Of a DNA stretch of 64,000 nucleotides, positions 15,154 through 27,613 are shown one piece after another. The position numbers and the translations under genes are program-made. The notes beneath the pieces were generated by a model. That model did not search any database, was not told the origin of the DNA, and saw nothing but the letters and a program-made list of their open reading frames with translations. This stretch comes from Chrysogorgia sp. JL179-B06. Lineage: Eukaryota; Cnidaria; Anthozoa; Scleralcyonacea; Chrysogorgiidae. Position 1 is the first letter of the stretch. Every line of letters starts with the position of its first letter. Location: NCBI GenBank assembly GCA_035772405.1, contig JAYKKM010000003.1:831501-895500 (forward strand). Reading direction: 5' to 3'.

Positions 15154-15231
15154 GTGAGCGGGATTTGAACTTTGCACCTTCGGAATTCCGGTCAGCTGCT
15201 CTATCAGTTGAGCTACCACGTCAACTGGGAA
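15154..15231 (-). repeat. tRNA-like SINE fragment
   Basis: On the minus strand a tRNA-like A box (GGTAGCTCAACTGATAGAGC) and B box (AGTTCAAATCC) are visible, but the T-stem does not pair. A related copy lies at 54,240-54,318. Confidence 0.5.
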
Positions 15232-15327
15232 CAATGTGCTAACTTTATCCAATTAAGTTCATGAAATAATTTCGCGACAACTTAACGCTTACGATTACCA
15301 TTACGTCACACACACACTATATATATC

Positions 15328-15571
15328 CTCTCTTCTCCGCAAAAGGCATATATATTTTTATTAGAAAAGCGCGGGCGAGGAAGGCGTAAAAGCGCGGGCG
15401 AGGAAGGCGTGCGGGAAGAAAATCGGAAGCGCGCGGGGAGTGGATCGAGGAAAATCGGAGGTTCGCGCGCTTCCGATTTTCTTCCCGCACGCCTTCCTCG
15501 CCCGCGCTTTTACGCCTTCCTCGCCCGCGCTTTTCTAATAAAATTATATAAGCCTCTGCGGAGAAGAGAGA
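15328..15571. mobile_element. GC-rich foldback element
   Basis: Inverted arms of about 105 bp start with CTCTTCTCCGCAAAAGGC and CTCTTCTCCGCAGAGGC. Each arm contains two copies of a GCGCGGGCGAGGAAGGCGT unit. Half copies occur near 51,415-51,470 and 54,860-54,925. No transposase. Confidence 0.65.
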
Positions 15572-15744
15572 TATATCACACGCGTCGTTCTCATTCTCCA
15601 TTTTACCTGAAGAAGGACACATCGTCCAAAACGTCACTTATTGAAATACGTAAATACTTTTAGTTAAGTATTTTTTAGACACATTTACGAAGTTTATCTT
15701 GTTTCTCATTTTCATATTATACCCGTTAGCCATCCCTTACAGAA

Positions 15745-15925
15745 AAAGTCTGTAGGCACCTATATGCAATTCAATTGCCTATAGAAGCCTATAGGCACCT
15801 ATAGGCGTCTATAGGCTAATAGGTTTCATCATAGGTCGCCTATAGAAAATGTTCCAATTGCCTATGGAAGCCTATAGGTTTCCTGAACGATTCTATAGGT
15901 TGCCTATAGACATGCCTATAGACTT
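15745..15925. repeat. Cluster of CCTATAGG-type palindromes
   Basis: About a dozen CTATAG-centred short palindromes occur at irregular spacing in about 180 bp. No coding potential. Confidence 0.6.
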
Positions 15926-16085
15926 TTTTTGTTAGGGATTAATTTTCCTTTACAGATATAGCCATTATGAATTGATAATTGCCCAATTCATGGCGTAGAG
16001 CATGACGAGAAGAAATAAGCAAGCAACTCAGAAATTATTATTTCAGTTTGCCTAGAATATAAAATGTGGGACTATTACTGAATGA

Positions 16086-16520
16086 ATGCGCATGCACACA
16101 TCACCATACGAAAACGTTACATCACGAGCGGAACCATACGAAAACGTTACACATCACACATCACGATACGAAAACGTTACGTCAGACCGCTACAGTCAAA
16201 GAAAATTGGTGTGTCCACGCTATAGCCGTGTCACGGAGGGAGGGAGGTCTTTCCAGGTCTCCACGAGCAAACTCTGGAATTCTTTACCTCCTTATATAAA
16301 AACTTCCGAACAATCTGTGAAAACTTTCAAGAACGAAATTTTTAATTACTTTTTTAATACGTATAATGACATTGACTCTTTTACCATATCGTGACTTTTA
16401 ATCATAGTGTAATTATAATCATAGTACTTAAATAGTTTTTTGATAGTATATTAGTTCGAGGGCCACTTGTTAATCAATTGATATACTGTTCAGTGTTTAC
16501 CGTCGTGAAATAAAGCTGAT
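16086..16520 (+). mobile_element. 3' end fragment of a non-LTR retrotransposon
   Basis: The frame to 16394 ends in GGRSFQVSTSKLWNSLPPYIK...VKTFKNEIFNYFF, the usual C-terminus of CR1/Jockey-group reverse transcriptase ORFs; the LINE at 43-46 kb has the same ending (RLWNSLPYSI). A 3' tail with AATAAA at about 16,508 follows. The start of this frame contains three tandem CCATACGAAAACGTTAC-like units, which are not LINE coding. Confidence 0.6.
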
Positions 16521-16532
16521 TTGCTTTGATTT

Positions 16533-16822
16533 AGAGGGAGGGTGAGCACGCTATTTATCCCGGTCAGCGGTAAGCAATCGTCTTCTGGACGATCCTTTTA
16601 ATAGTATTAAGGTTAGTAATAGGATTTTTACTTAGCTTTCTTGTATCACGGGGTTAGTGTTAGAAAACCCATTGGGCGGGGGGGGAGGGGTTGGGTTATT
16701 AGGATCTAAGTTGTTTTGGGGTTAGCATGCAGAGGCATCTCTCGCGGATACTAAAAAAGACCGTCCAGAAGACGATTGCTTGCCGCTGACCAGGACTAAT
16801 GGCGTGCTCGCCCTCCCTCTCC
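16533..16822. mobile_element. Inverted-repeat element (MITE-like)
   Basis: Arms of about 60 bp begin AGAGGGAGGGTGAGCACGC and pair with GCGTGCTCGCCCTCCCTCT at the right end. The second host copy lacks it at about 58,268, so it is an insertion. Confidence 0.65.
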
Positions 16823-17564
16823 GCCAGTGATGTAACGTTTACCATCACCATAGCCTCTCACATTCGGTTATTGATGTGTTGTTCGACGGAAATCTAAATC
16901 ATGAACTAAATTCGTTATTTATATCGACCTCGGTAATAAATTGCTTACTTCCTGCGCTCTCGTTAAATAACGTTTACAAACAATGAATTCATCACTAATT
17001 ACCCTCTAATCTTCAAAAGGGAATATTAGAGATAATAGTCTCTGATATTCCCTCTAATATACCCGCCACATGACTGTCTTCCAAATGCGATTTCTGCATT
17101 TGGCAAAACAGAGAATATTATAGTCTAGAACCCCAACTACAATTCACTTTATTAGGAGTACATTTCTCACTTACTTTGTTATTTTTGTATGCGTTGTTTG
17201 TTTCAGTCTGGACTATTAATTTTCAACATATTGTTGGCGTCCTTTAAATTACACACATCATCAAATACTTCTGCTTCGTTAAACTCCCCGTTGTCGTAAC
17301 AAAACAGCTTCAAGTTCTAGTCTTCCATTTCCTCATTGGCTTAGTAAACCACCAGACAGATCGTAGCTTCGTCCGACTATAACTCACGTCTTGTCGTACA
17401 CTCATGAATTAAATTCAAGAAAGCACTTTCTACCAAGCTCTAGGGCAAGTGCAGGCAGCTAAAAGAAGAAAAATACTTTACAATTCAAATTTACGTTCTT
17501 GAATTCCAACCACACACACTTGTATTATTATTTTATTGTTTGTCGCGTCAGTTCTACCGTTCTA

Positions 17565-18024
17565 CAGGGTGTATAAAAAACACGAGACCTTTAGAAATTA
17601 TAACCTATTGTTGTTAAGAACAAGATTTTTTTATGCTCCTGGGAATTTAAAATAGCTTCTAATCGTATGAAGGAGCATAACTGCATAACAAATTGTCAAA
17701 GTACTAATTAGTCATATCATCAGTTCGAATAAAAATGGTTCAACTGACCACAGAGCAACGAGTTTTTACTGTTTTACATTATACCGAGACGCAATGTACT
17801 TTGTATAATGTAAAACAGTTGAACAGTAAAAACTCGTTGCTCTGTGGTCAGTTGAACCATTTTTATTCGAACTGATGATACGACTAATTAGTACTTTAAC
17901 AATTTGTTATGCAGTTATGCTCCTTCATACGATTAGAAGCTATTTTAAATTCCCAGGAGCATAAAATCTTGTGCTTAACAACTATAGGTTAATTTCTAAA
18001 GGTCTCGTTTTTTTATACACCCTG
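17565..18024. mobile_element. Foldback element with CAGGGTGTATAAAAA ends, inserted at TA
   Basis: The whole 460 bp is one long palindrome with arms of about 215 bp. Termini CAGGGTGTATAAAAAA are flanked by TA on the left and CA on the right; the empty site in the second host copy is TTC-TA-TACGC at about 61,187-61,196. The target and ends fit a Tc1/mariner-type nonautonomous element. A relative is at 51,846-52,953. Confidence 0.8.
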
Positions 18025-18330
18025 CATACGCATTCTGGATAATCAATTTAACAAAAGCATCTGCTTTTCATGCAATCGACCTTGTACATGTGGAATATAT
18101 AAGACGGTTATTTGGAGATCCATAGCGGATGTGATTTAATTATGTCGGGCAACGTTCGCGATGAGTAAATCCATAGATAATGGCAGGAAACTTAAAATAT
18201 TTCGAACCGGAAACGATGTATGAACAACTTGCTATGGTAATTACACGCTTATGGCTGGTGCAGCAACTGCTGGTCCCACATGACTACGATAAGTTATTGG
18301 TGAATTTAAACCATTTTTTAACATTAATTA

Positions 18331-18887
18331 AGACCCTTTCACACGATGCCGGTACGAAATGAAACCGTAACGAAATCGTTACGGCATGAAATGACATGAA
18401 ACCGCAATGCTAACCGGAACGATATGAAACCGTAACGAAATTATTCCTTACCGGCATCGTGTGAAATGATTTCATCACGGTTTTACGAAACTTTTTTCTC
18501 TGCTAAAAAATACGGGGTAAAAGAAGCGCGGTGGCGGGCATTTGAATCTTTGTAAATAATAAACAAAAGTCAGTTGTAAATGCCAAATGGAAAAATGCCA
18601 CCAATCGCAGAGTATATATTTTTAAATCAAATCAAACTTGGCGTGGATATATAGCATGTGCCTGGCGCTTGTCGAGATTTAATTTGTAATCTTGCGTTAC
18701 CGTGTGCCGTGTTTTTCGATTCACAGTTTCTCATTCAGTATCGAATATAATATACTCGAAATCATACCGGCATCATGTGAACGCAACACCGTAACGGCAT
18801 GAAATGATACCGGTAACGTGTGAACAGTTTGATACCGTGATGATTTGATGCCAGTACGATTTCGTACACATCGTGTGAACGGGGTCT
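18331..18887. mobile_element. Nonautonomous element with AGACCC...CACACGAT terminal repeats
   Basis: Terminal inverted repeats AGACCCTTTCACACGAT and (reverse) AGACCCCGTTCACACGAT. The inside holds many short direct and inverted copies of CCGTAACG, CATGAAATGA and ACCGGCATC. No coding region. Confidence 0.6.
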
Positions 18888-19317
18888 AAGCTCAATAGTG
18901 TTTGATTGTAGCTATGTATCCACAAGAAAATAATTAGCAAGTTGTGCAAATTTCTTTCCCGTTTCGTTATAAAGATTCCTATCATCCAGTTCTCCTTCCA
19001 TAATCTATGGTAGGTTGAATTCACATATCACTTATCACATATCTCTTCATTGCCCCAAAATAAACCTTACATATTAACACTTGGGATATTGTGAGACTCT
19101 CGAAAAACTAAAAGACACTCGCTTATGGCTGGTATTTTTGTTACGCTTTTCTGATGTCTCACAACATCCTGCGTGTTTATATCAAAGTTTATATTAACAT
19201 AAAAAACATTTTATATTTCGTTATAACAACGTACGTGATTACTAACCTCTTATTAAGCTGAGCGCGGTCATTACGGATCATTATGAATGTCTAACTACAC
19301 TGTGACTCATGTTTCAG

Positions 19318-19574
19318 GTGATGCTGGTGATTCTCTTTGGACTCATAATGGAAAGAAGTTTTCTACTAAGGATAGAGATAACGATCGTTGGTCTGCTGGT
19401 TCATGTGCTCTTTTGAAAAAGGGTGCTTGGTGGTACAAGGCGTGTTACCACTCCAACCTAAATGGTCAGTATGATCATGGTTACAGTGAAGATGTTCAAG
19501 GTGTTATTTGGCGTCACTGGAAAAATTACTCCTTGAGGAAAACCGAGATGAAAATTCGTCCCTCGGATTTTTAA
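19318..19574 (+). CDS. Fibrinogen C-terminal domain exon, copy 1 (C-terminal half, with stop)
   Basis: Acceptor GTTTCAG at 19311-19317, exon opens in phase 1 and matches the donor phase of the exon at 14614-14997. It encodes [21 protein letters not shown] (calcium-binding region), [15 protein letters not shown] and the full end KTEMKIRP before TAA. The usual FReD Cys pair appears as SCALL and ACYH. Together with the first exon it makes a complete FReD of about 214 residues split by a 4.3-kb intron. Sequence intact, but whether upstream exons survive is unknown. Confidence 0.9.
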
Positions 19575-19604
19575 TAATACTTCGTATTTAAGTCAGTTTG
19601 ACGT

Positions 19605-20690
19605 AATATTTGAACAACGACAGCGAGTGTTTCACCGGGATATCCAAACACGAGAAAACAATGTATGAAAACACGAGCGCGTAGCGCGAGTGTTTTTGTT
19701 AATTGTTTTCGAGTGTTTGGATATCCCGGTGGGACACGAGCTGGAGTTGTTTAAATATAGCTTCTCAAATGAATACAAGTATAGGTTATATTTCATTGGA
19801 TGATATTCTCTCATGGGAATGTTATGTTAATAGTTGAACACTACAATACATTTGATCGGCATACGTAATTACGATATTTGAGGAAGATCACTTATGCCGA
19901 TCAAATGTATTGTAGTGTTCTGAGACAGTGTTTGACTTCAAACTCATTAATAATTCATGAGCAAATTATTCAATCAGATCTTCTAAATTGAACCACGTGA
20001 TGACACTAGAAATGCCAGTAAAGTACTGGGCAGAGGACTAGAAATATTTTTTCCAGTCCAAGGACAAGAAGTAATAGATCAAACACGAGTTTGAGTGTTT
20101 CATCAGGGGTTCCAAACACGAGAAAACAAATGAAAACCGAGGGCGTAGCCCGAGGTTTTTATTGTTTTCGAGTGTTTGGAGTCCCCTGATGAAACACGAC
20201 AAACGAGTGTTTGATCTAGCTTCTCAAACGAGTATTCCTTTAGCGATTTGCTCCCATAGCGATTATATTTTAATATGTAGATTAAGAAATGTGATCCAGT
20301 TCACTAGCAAGTTTCCTACAGGTTTTCATTGGGTATCAAAACTCATGCATGTGATGCGGTATACGTTCATGGATTGGCTATGATAATTCATGAATTATTA
20401 ATGAGTTTGAGAAATAATATTTCCAGTCCGGTGCTGCGAATATGACGTCAAGAACTAATCGAGCATGAAAAACAAGTGAATTTCAATGCATTTTAACACA
20501 CCTGTTTTGATTTTGAGAAGTCATTCAAAGGCCTCGAAATCGGACTAGACCGGGTTTTCAAGTACGAGGATTTGTTCCAGTCCCCGGTCTAGTCCTCTTT
20601 CTCGGCCTTTAAATATTACATCCAAATGCAAACCCGTGACTAGATGGGTCTTTATTATTGGATAATTAGCTCATGAATTATTAATGAGTT
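19605..20690. mobile_element. Block of hairpin elements inserted in copy 1
   Basis: Absent from the second host copy, where sequence after the FReD stop continues directly. It holds palindromes at about 19,629-19,745 and 20,093-20,203 (both with CGAGTGTTTGG arms around an inner GCGCGTAGCGCGAG or GAGGGCGTAGCCCGAG loop), 19,833-19,921 (CACTACAATACATTTGATCGGCAT arms) and 20,527-20,606 (GGACTAGACCGGG arms). No gene. Confidence 0.6.
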
Positions 20691-20990
20691 TGAGAAGTAT
20701 TGTATAGTATGTCATCTCGATTTTTCCCTATCTCCTATTTCGCCTCCACCCACTTTGTAAAACACTACGTGGCCTGTTACTTTGTAACAATCTCGTACGC
20801 TGCGAAAATAGCCATGGGATGCGATGGTCGATTCTATAATATCTTGTTTGCCCGTTTTGAAACTCAATTAATTCAACCAGAGTATAATAATTTATTTATC
20901 TAAATGCGGAAGTTAAGAATTTTCCTTGCATTTAAATTTTACTGCTTTGGTTAATTGCGCTTTGGTTAATTGTCAATAACTGCATTCGAT

Positions 20991-22030
20991 ATACTCACTG
21001 ATCTTTCAACAAAGACTGGATCGAGCAACTATTGTTCAGAAAATGAAGCCGGAGGGCTCGTGGCGGCTAAAATGAATCAGTCGTCCAAGGTATTCTCATA
21101 ATATAGAACACAAACTACGGATCAATAACAGTAACTGTGAAGCCGGAATTAGCGCGTGGCTGCCATATTGGAGCGTGACCACGGAGGTACCTTCGACAAC
21201 TGATTCATTTTAACATCATAAAATATCAGAGACAGATAAATGTATCTCTCGCATACATTACATCTACATAGCATGTTCCCTTCAAGATGACAGCCGCGAA
21301 ATATCCATATGTACTTCTAGTACGTATTCCATATAAGGAAGTGGCCGACGAGCAAATAGAAGGCATTGACGAGCAAATACATGGCACTCGTACCAGCCCA
21401 CTGGATGTGGGATTGTTAACACGTTATGATATGTTCGATTATCGGCTCTTTTTAAGAAAACTACATTCGCTAGCCTGATAAGCTGTACGCATATTGTAAA
21501 CAGATAATTTATTTTATCTTTGTTTTAATATATATTGTAGCTTTGGGAGTTGATTATTTCTCAAGAAAACGTTCGTCGAAGACAGCCGAAAGTTCGTGTT
21601 TTTGTTTACAAGATGGTATCCGTATTGCGAAAATTATATTTTTGGGCATGTTCGATTATCCGCTTTTCAAGAGAACTAAGTAGCTACCGGGATAAAGCTG
21701 TACGTATATGTTGTAAATAGATCATTTAACTTTCCTTTGATATATTCTATAGCTTTGGGGGTGGTTTATTTCTCAAGAAAACGTTTGCCAAAGGGTTAGG
21801 ACCTTTGTTGTTTTGGGGTCGGTTACAATCCAATTAACTAGGAGGCTGGTACGAGGTTTCAACGTGTCAGCTATTTGCTCGTTAATTCACTCTATTTGCT
21901 CGTCATATGCCTTCTATTTGCGCTTCCTTATAAGGAATACGTACTAGATACCCCTATTGAAATATCCCGACTCATTAAGTAAAAAATAGTTACTCGATCC
22001 AGTCTTTATTTAGAGATCAGTGGATATACT
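20991..22030. mobile_element. Nonautonomous DNA transposon with 40-bp terminal inverted repeats
   Basis: Ends TATACTCACTGATC...GACTGGATCGAG and the inverse at 21,986-22,030. Inside, 21,295-21,400 is repeated inverted at about 21,840-21,960, and 21,450-21,580 is repeated directly at about 21,655-21,790. No transposase frame. Confidence 0.6.
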
Positions 22031-22429
22031 TGTTCATGCAGGATATTTATACAAGATAATCATGGATACGCCCGCTAGGCGTTAACTCATCGGGCTACTT
22101 TAGCCTACGCAGGAAACTATGGTGCAATAGCACTAGCCTCGCAAAGCCTGTCGGTAGGATATAACTGCTGAGTCAGCTATTATTGCGATATAGAAAGAAA
22201 AATAACACAGAAAGGTTGGCAAAACCTACACTCGGCGATACCACAGGATAGCCAGAGTAATTATGCTAGTTAGTTGCTTTTATGATGAATGCTTTACACA
22301 TGCAAGTCTGCAGAGCATTGAATACATCTCATCATTAATGACGTCAACAAAGTAAACAAAATACTGTTATGCTTTAGGTGATTGTCTTGCCAATCAAAAT
22401 TGTAGGAAGTTTTCGACTAAATTGAATCT

Positions 22430-22506
22430 GAGTTCGTTGGGCTTAATGGTTAGAGCGTCTCACTCAGAGGCAATCAGAAGACTACTGGTTCGATTCCCGT
22501 CTGGGT
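22430..22506 (+). repeat. tRNA-like SINE head
   Basis: A-box-like GGGCTTAATGGTTAGAGC and B box GGTTCGATTCC in tRNA spacing. Related copies at 22,682, 27,497 and 41,520 with (AT)n nearby indicate a SINE family rather than a working tRNA. Confidence 0.55.
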
Positions 22507-22681
22507 ATACGCTTGATGCATATAATTTCCCAAGCCATCACTTTGCCAGTACAAATATATTCACATATAACATGCAGTTAATGTTAACTGAACGTAACAC
22601 TATACGTTGCAACTCGAAAGATTACACATATCACAATACAATCACATCGGACCATTATTAATTAACCTTCGCTCTCCATCT

Positions 22682-22756
22682 GAGTTCGTGTGGCTCAATG
22701 GTTAGAGCGTCTCATCGGTAATCAGAAGGTTACGGGTTTCGATTCCTGTCTGGGAC
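22682..22756 (+). repeat. tRNA-like SINE head
   Basis: Same family as 22,430; GGTTTCGATTCC has one extra T in the B box. An (AT)n tract follows at about 22,818-22,842. Confidence 0.5.
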
Positions 22757-22986
22757 TCAGAAAGGTTTCTGAGGTATAGGCTTGATGCATATCTTCACTA
22801 CATATACAGTGTATATACAGTGTATATATATATATATATATATTACATATAATTTCACAAGCTACACTTTACCAGCACAAATATATTCACATATAACATA
22901 CAGTTAATATTAACTGAACACGATACGTTGAGACTAATTAACCTTAGTTCTCCATCTGAGTTCATATATATATATATATATATATA

Positions 22987-23113
22987 TAACATCAAGATAA
23001 AAACTTTAAAACTTTATCAAAAATCAACGTTTCGGGCAAGCCCCTTTGTCAAGAGGGTTTGCCTCGAAACGTCGATTTTTAATAAAGTTTTAAAGTTTTT
23101 ATCTTGATGTTAT
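22987..23113. repeat. 125-bp hairpin
   Basis: Arms AACATCAAGATAAAAACTTT and the inverse pair around AAGCCCCTTTGTCAAGAGGG. Flanked by (AT)n. The inner phrase ACGTTTCGGGCAAGCCCCTTTGTCA resembles the 3' motif of Penelope-like elements, so it may be a trimmed remnant of one. Confidence 0.6.
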
Positions 23114-25530
23114 ATAAATGATTTTAAACTTGAAAAGGAGGATTCCTTATATATATGATGTTAGAGTGTTGTGAATGTAGAACTCAACTGTGGACTGTAA
23201 ATAATTAGTAGATGGACATATACCACACCAAGTATTTAGTCATCCAAAGACATTATTAAGGGTTGTTGCTCTTTAAGCAGAAAAACGTGTTGTTATAAAT
23301 ATCGACTTAGGAAAGATATTAATGTATTGCAAATATATCACTCAACTGTAGATTGTAAAGAATAAATAAATGCAATTACATTTAGAAGAAACCGTTCCAA
23401 GTGTTTTATTTTCGCAGTTGACCAGAGGGTAATGTGCAATCACAAGTAGTATTTAGTGCATAAACTTATTGGGGATATTGTGAAGCAGTTAAGGCGGTAA
23501 ATACGTACCTAAAATAAACAGGTTTTGTGATTGGCTACATGGAAAGAAGTGGTTAGGGTTAGCTAGGACATTGGTTTCTTTGTTGTTGATTCTATTGTTT
23601 TATTGTTTTAATCAACCAATCACAAAACTTGTTTGTATAGGTAGGTGGCGACCCAGTTAAGGTAGCTCCCTAGTGTTTTATGACCGCGCGAGAGCTGGTA
23701 GCTAATTTGGCGGGAATTAATTGACTAATAATCTTGAGATTTTATGACGTCACACGCGTAAGAACTAATAATCTTGAGATTTTATGACGTCACACGCCTA
23801 AGAAAGCACAAAAATAAACGCAAATATCTTGCGTTTCCTTCAGTGAATTGTTTTGAAAAGTTGCACACTTCAAGATGAAACTTATACCTTTTTAATTAAG
23901 TTTTTTCAAAAAATTCTATTTGGCAAATTTTGCTTGATGTTAAAAAACACTAAATTTGGCAATATTGACGAACCATCAGAAAACCTATATTTATTTTCCC
24001 CTAAAATGTTTCTCGAAGCAATGGCCACAAGAATGTGATGTTTCAAGAAATTTCACGGAAGGAAACGCGAGAAATGGCAAGGAAAAGATGAAAAATATCA
24101 AACACACTGTTATATTTTAAACTCGTTCTTGCAATACCTTTGATCTTGAAAAGGTAAATAACAACACAAAAATAATTGCGAGAATGACATATTGGAATAG
24201 CACTAATATTAATGGAGAATTTCAGGAATATAACTCATAAGGGGAACAACTAGCCTTCCTTAAGCAATTTAGTCCAATATAGTTTGTATTATGTAGAAAA
24301 ATATAGGTGCCACCTTAAGTTTATATAATTTTACATCAGTAAGAAAGTGAGATATAATAATATAATACAATATATAATACAATACAATTTATTTAACGTG
24401 ATCAAATACACTTGGCTACACTCAGTTAATTTACAAGTATTTCCACAATAAAAAATGTAGAATATCTAATTATATATTCTATTATAAAATAATAAATTAA
24501 AAACACACGCGCGGATAGGCTGAAAGCCGTGTTTCTACAACTCGGTGGAAAACATGGATTTTTCCCGCCATTTTTATAAAACGGACTGTAAGACGAACCT
24601 CCGCTCTCAAACAGCTAAAATGTCGATAAATATGTTCTGTGACAGCCAACAAGAAGAAAAATGAGAAGATTGGATGCTTTTCTTCGCAGTTAAGTGCGTT
24701 TATGTTCATTTGAACAGCCGACGACGCTGTCTAGTGTGAGTAAGGAGAATGTATATTTTCATCATTTTAATAATAGAGTCTCGTTACTTAATTACTTCCT
24801 CAGTGTTATTTTATAAAAGAAATAGAAAACATCTTTCTGTGTTGCCATACGTTATAGAAACACTTTATAGAAATACGTTATAGAAATATGTTATACAAAA
24901 TAGCGTAGAAACACTCGCCCTGCAGGTTCGTGTTAGAAAAGACTATAAAATATGTACAAAAAATTATAGCTAATTAAACTATATTAGCCCTAAAAGTTAC
25001 AAATGTCAATGTTCTTAATACAGTTTTAAAAGCATCATACTTCGTCCAGAAGGGCGTTGCATAATTTACCGTTTCATACCGCCATAACTTAAGATCGTAC
25101 GTGGTGGTATTGACCTTCGGGAGTTTCAGAATATCTTTCAGAATATTTATTTGCATATTTTGAATATTTAAATGTTGTCTATTTTTTCCACCTTGGACAA
25201 AGCTAAGATTTTCCTAGTTTTGTCTTCATTTCTTATCTAATTAGTATTCATGTGCTTTATGCTATATAAAGCCCGCGGTACATCAAAGAAAACCGACTCA
25301 ATCATGAAATAATAAGTTATAATCAGTATACAAATGGCTTTTATAACTCTTTGATGCTTCAAAGTAACTTTAATTTCTTAAAGTGGCACTACGATGAAAA
25401 TTCACCCCCATTTTTTAGATTTTCGATGTAAAAAAAAATAAAGTGTAAAAAAATAAAATAAAGTGTAAAAAAATAAAATAAAGTGTAAAAAAAATATTGA
25501 AGTAAGTACTTTGAGCTCTGAGATCACTAC
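23114..25530. other. AT-rich stretch without recognised gene
   Basis: A 39-bp direct tandem duplication lies at about 23,720-23,803 (AATCTTGAGATTTTATGACG). The TATTTTATAAA-like tracts near 24,350-24,490 and an A-rich tandem (AAATAAAATAAAGTGTAAAA) at 25,430-25,495 are the only other structure. The piece 25,180-25,320 recurs inverted or direct near 38,455-38,570 and 62,090-62,215. Confidence 0.5.
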
Positions 25531-25534
25531 TAGA

Positions 25535-26140
25535 CTGCGTTTACACTAGAGCAAAAGTTTCCGGATTCGTCACGAATCCGGAACGTTTTGGTACCGGATT
25601 CGTTTTGCCGTTTACACACAAGAGGATGAATCCGAAATAAAACGTCCCGGTTTCGTCGCGTCTCCGGAGATTTTGAATCCGGAATCTAAAGTGGAAACTT
25701 TATAGCTGGATACTTATGAATCCGGAATCTTTTGTAGTGTAAACGGGTATTCCAATGAATCCGAATGTTTTTCCGCCCGCGATCACACGAGTTTGCGGTG
25801 CAGACAAAATGGCGGATGTTGTTGTTATTGCACTGTTGTCGGTTGTTGGTTGTCTGATTTTGTTGCAGGCACATATGATCCATTTTATACGCATTCATTT
25901 AGTACGCACGAACTACTCTAAGAAGTAGTTCTACCTCATAAACACTCTTTGTAACATCCTTTCTATCCTTCTTTTTGGGCGGCATTTTGGAGTTATCTTT
26001 TCGCGAAATGCTTGGTAACCGTTCCCGCGTAAATGTTTCCGGATTTCATCGGGTGTGTAAACGATATGAATCCGAATACTCCCGAGTGTAAACAGCTTAC
26101 CAATCCGAATACTCGGTTTATAGTCTAAGAACGTGGTCTA
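25535..26140. mobile_element. Probable MITE rich in GAATCCGGA palindromes
   Basis: Starts near TGCGTTTACACTAGAGCAAAA and ends near GAGTGTAAACAGC, imperfect inverted ends. Inside, TCCGGATTCGTCACGAATCCGGA and similar units are repeated. No frame supported. Confidence 0.4.
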
Positions 26141-27136
26141 AGAACGTGTTCCAAGTGAGCCCGCAATTTCAAAAGGTAATATTGTTTGTGACGTCAGATT
26201 CTAAATGCTACCCCTGAATTTCAGTCGAGGTTACTTGTTTTCTTGTTAACTTCGAGAAGTAGATGAAATGTCCAGCCTATTCAGACGAAGAATTTGAAAA
26301 AACGACCTTGATCACTATGGACTTACTTGAAGAATTAGCCATGTGGAGTCTTCGCGTTGAGAATCTGACGTCACTTCGTTACGCTGGTCAGGAACATGAT
26401 CGATTAATTGCAGACGTAATAACTCCAGATTCGGAGTCAGAAAAATAATACTTGCAATCGTCGAATCGCAAAACGGTTTCGACCGAGTAATATTAAGCAG
26501 CTCTGCTTTATAAATACGTAAAAATATCGATAGGAAAAATTTGATCGTAGTACCACTTTAAGCATGAGTTCTTCATACGAGGGGTTGATTTGTCCTTGAC
26601 GACAAATCGAATAGTATGTTAGTTTACTTTCTCTAGTTTATCAAGTGTTGGTATAGGTATGAACACAATGGTTCCACGTATTATTTAATACGTGTATCGT
26701 CATTTAAATAGCGCACGTGACCAAAGCGTTTTTCGGTATAACCACACTGGTTCCACAGATTATATAATATGTGATATCTTCATTTGCCGCCAATAATTAT
26801 CTTCATCCAAAAAACCGCCATCCAGTTCGCCATTTCAGCAGCAAACGCTACAGTCGAGACAGCACGAGTTACTTTTGGACAATCCGATTTAATCTCCCGC
26901 CACGCCTTTAAAGAAATTAACTAAAAACCCGATCGAAGTTGAAAATTACTCTCAGATCCTTTTCGAATGTATGCTGGAAATGAAATTTACGCCGGTTGAG
27001 ATTAGCACTCGAATTATCCCTTAAAACGTCGGTCGGCGTTATATCATATAGAGTTAACGTACAGTCCGCGTCTTTGGGACGATGTTTTTTAGTATAACCA
27101 TAGAAAATACAGCCAGGGGTTAGGAAGACACTTAAG

Positions 27137-27215
27137 GCGGGGGGTTAGAAAACTGATTAGGCGGGGGGTTAGAAAACTGATTAGGCGGGGGGTTAGAAAA
27201 CTGATTAGGCGTGGG
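27137..27215. repeat. 24-bp tandem repeat, G-rich
   Basis: Units of GGCGGGGGGTTAGAAAACTGATTA, about three and a half copies. Similar single units appear near 16,660. Confidence 0.7.
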
Positions 27216-27365
27216 GTTTAGGGTTAGCATCTAAGTTGTTTTGGGGTTAGTGGTTATTTTCATGGTTAAGTAGCGTTATGGTTATACTATATGGTTGACA
27301 TAGTAATTATTTTAATATACACACTGCTGTAGTGAATGTGGGAGAGCTTGGAGTAGACGGAGAAT

Positions 27366-27613
27366 ACATGGACGATCGTCAAGCTCGTATCCTCAGAAAA
27401 ATTATTCTGAGTCCCGGACAGTACGTATATATATCAATAGGCAGTACATATATCAATCTAACCATTACATCATTGTAACCTTCGCTCTCCATCTGAGTCT
27501 CGTTAGCTCAATGGTTAGAGCGTCTCACCGGCAATCAGAAGATTACAGGTTCGATTCCTGTCCTGGATTCAGAATCATTTCTCTGAGGATACGAGCTTGA
27601 CGATCGCCCATGT
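27366..27613. mobile_element. Hairpin-flanked tRNA-like SINE
   Basis: Inverted arms (ATACATGGACGATCGTCAAG... and inverse) about 45 bp long enclose a tRNA-like head at 27,497-27,568 with A box TAGCTCAATGGTTAGAGC and B box GGTTCGATTCC. The arms let the whole transcript fold back. Confidence 0.55.

Larger units (their letters stand above)
14336..20900. repeat. Host segmental duplication, copy 1
   Basis: Diverged copy of about 53,455-63,200. It carries the two last FReD exons, shared intron sequence and a shared 3' region (20,695-20,890 matches about 63,008-63,200). Insertions specific to this copy are listed separately. Confidence 0.8.

Noticed and set aside
26263..26448. 61-codon acidic frame
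   Set aside because: Composition looks protein-like but there is no promoter, splice or homology support.
27137..27215. Telomere-like GGGGTTAG repeats
   Set aside because: The unit is 24 bp with a non-telomeric remainder.
27497..27568. Functional tRNA gene
   Set aside because: Acceptor and anticodon stems do not pair well and several diverged copies exist, so a SINE head is more likely.
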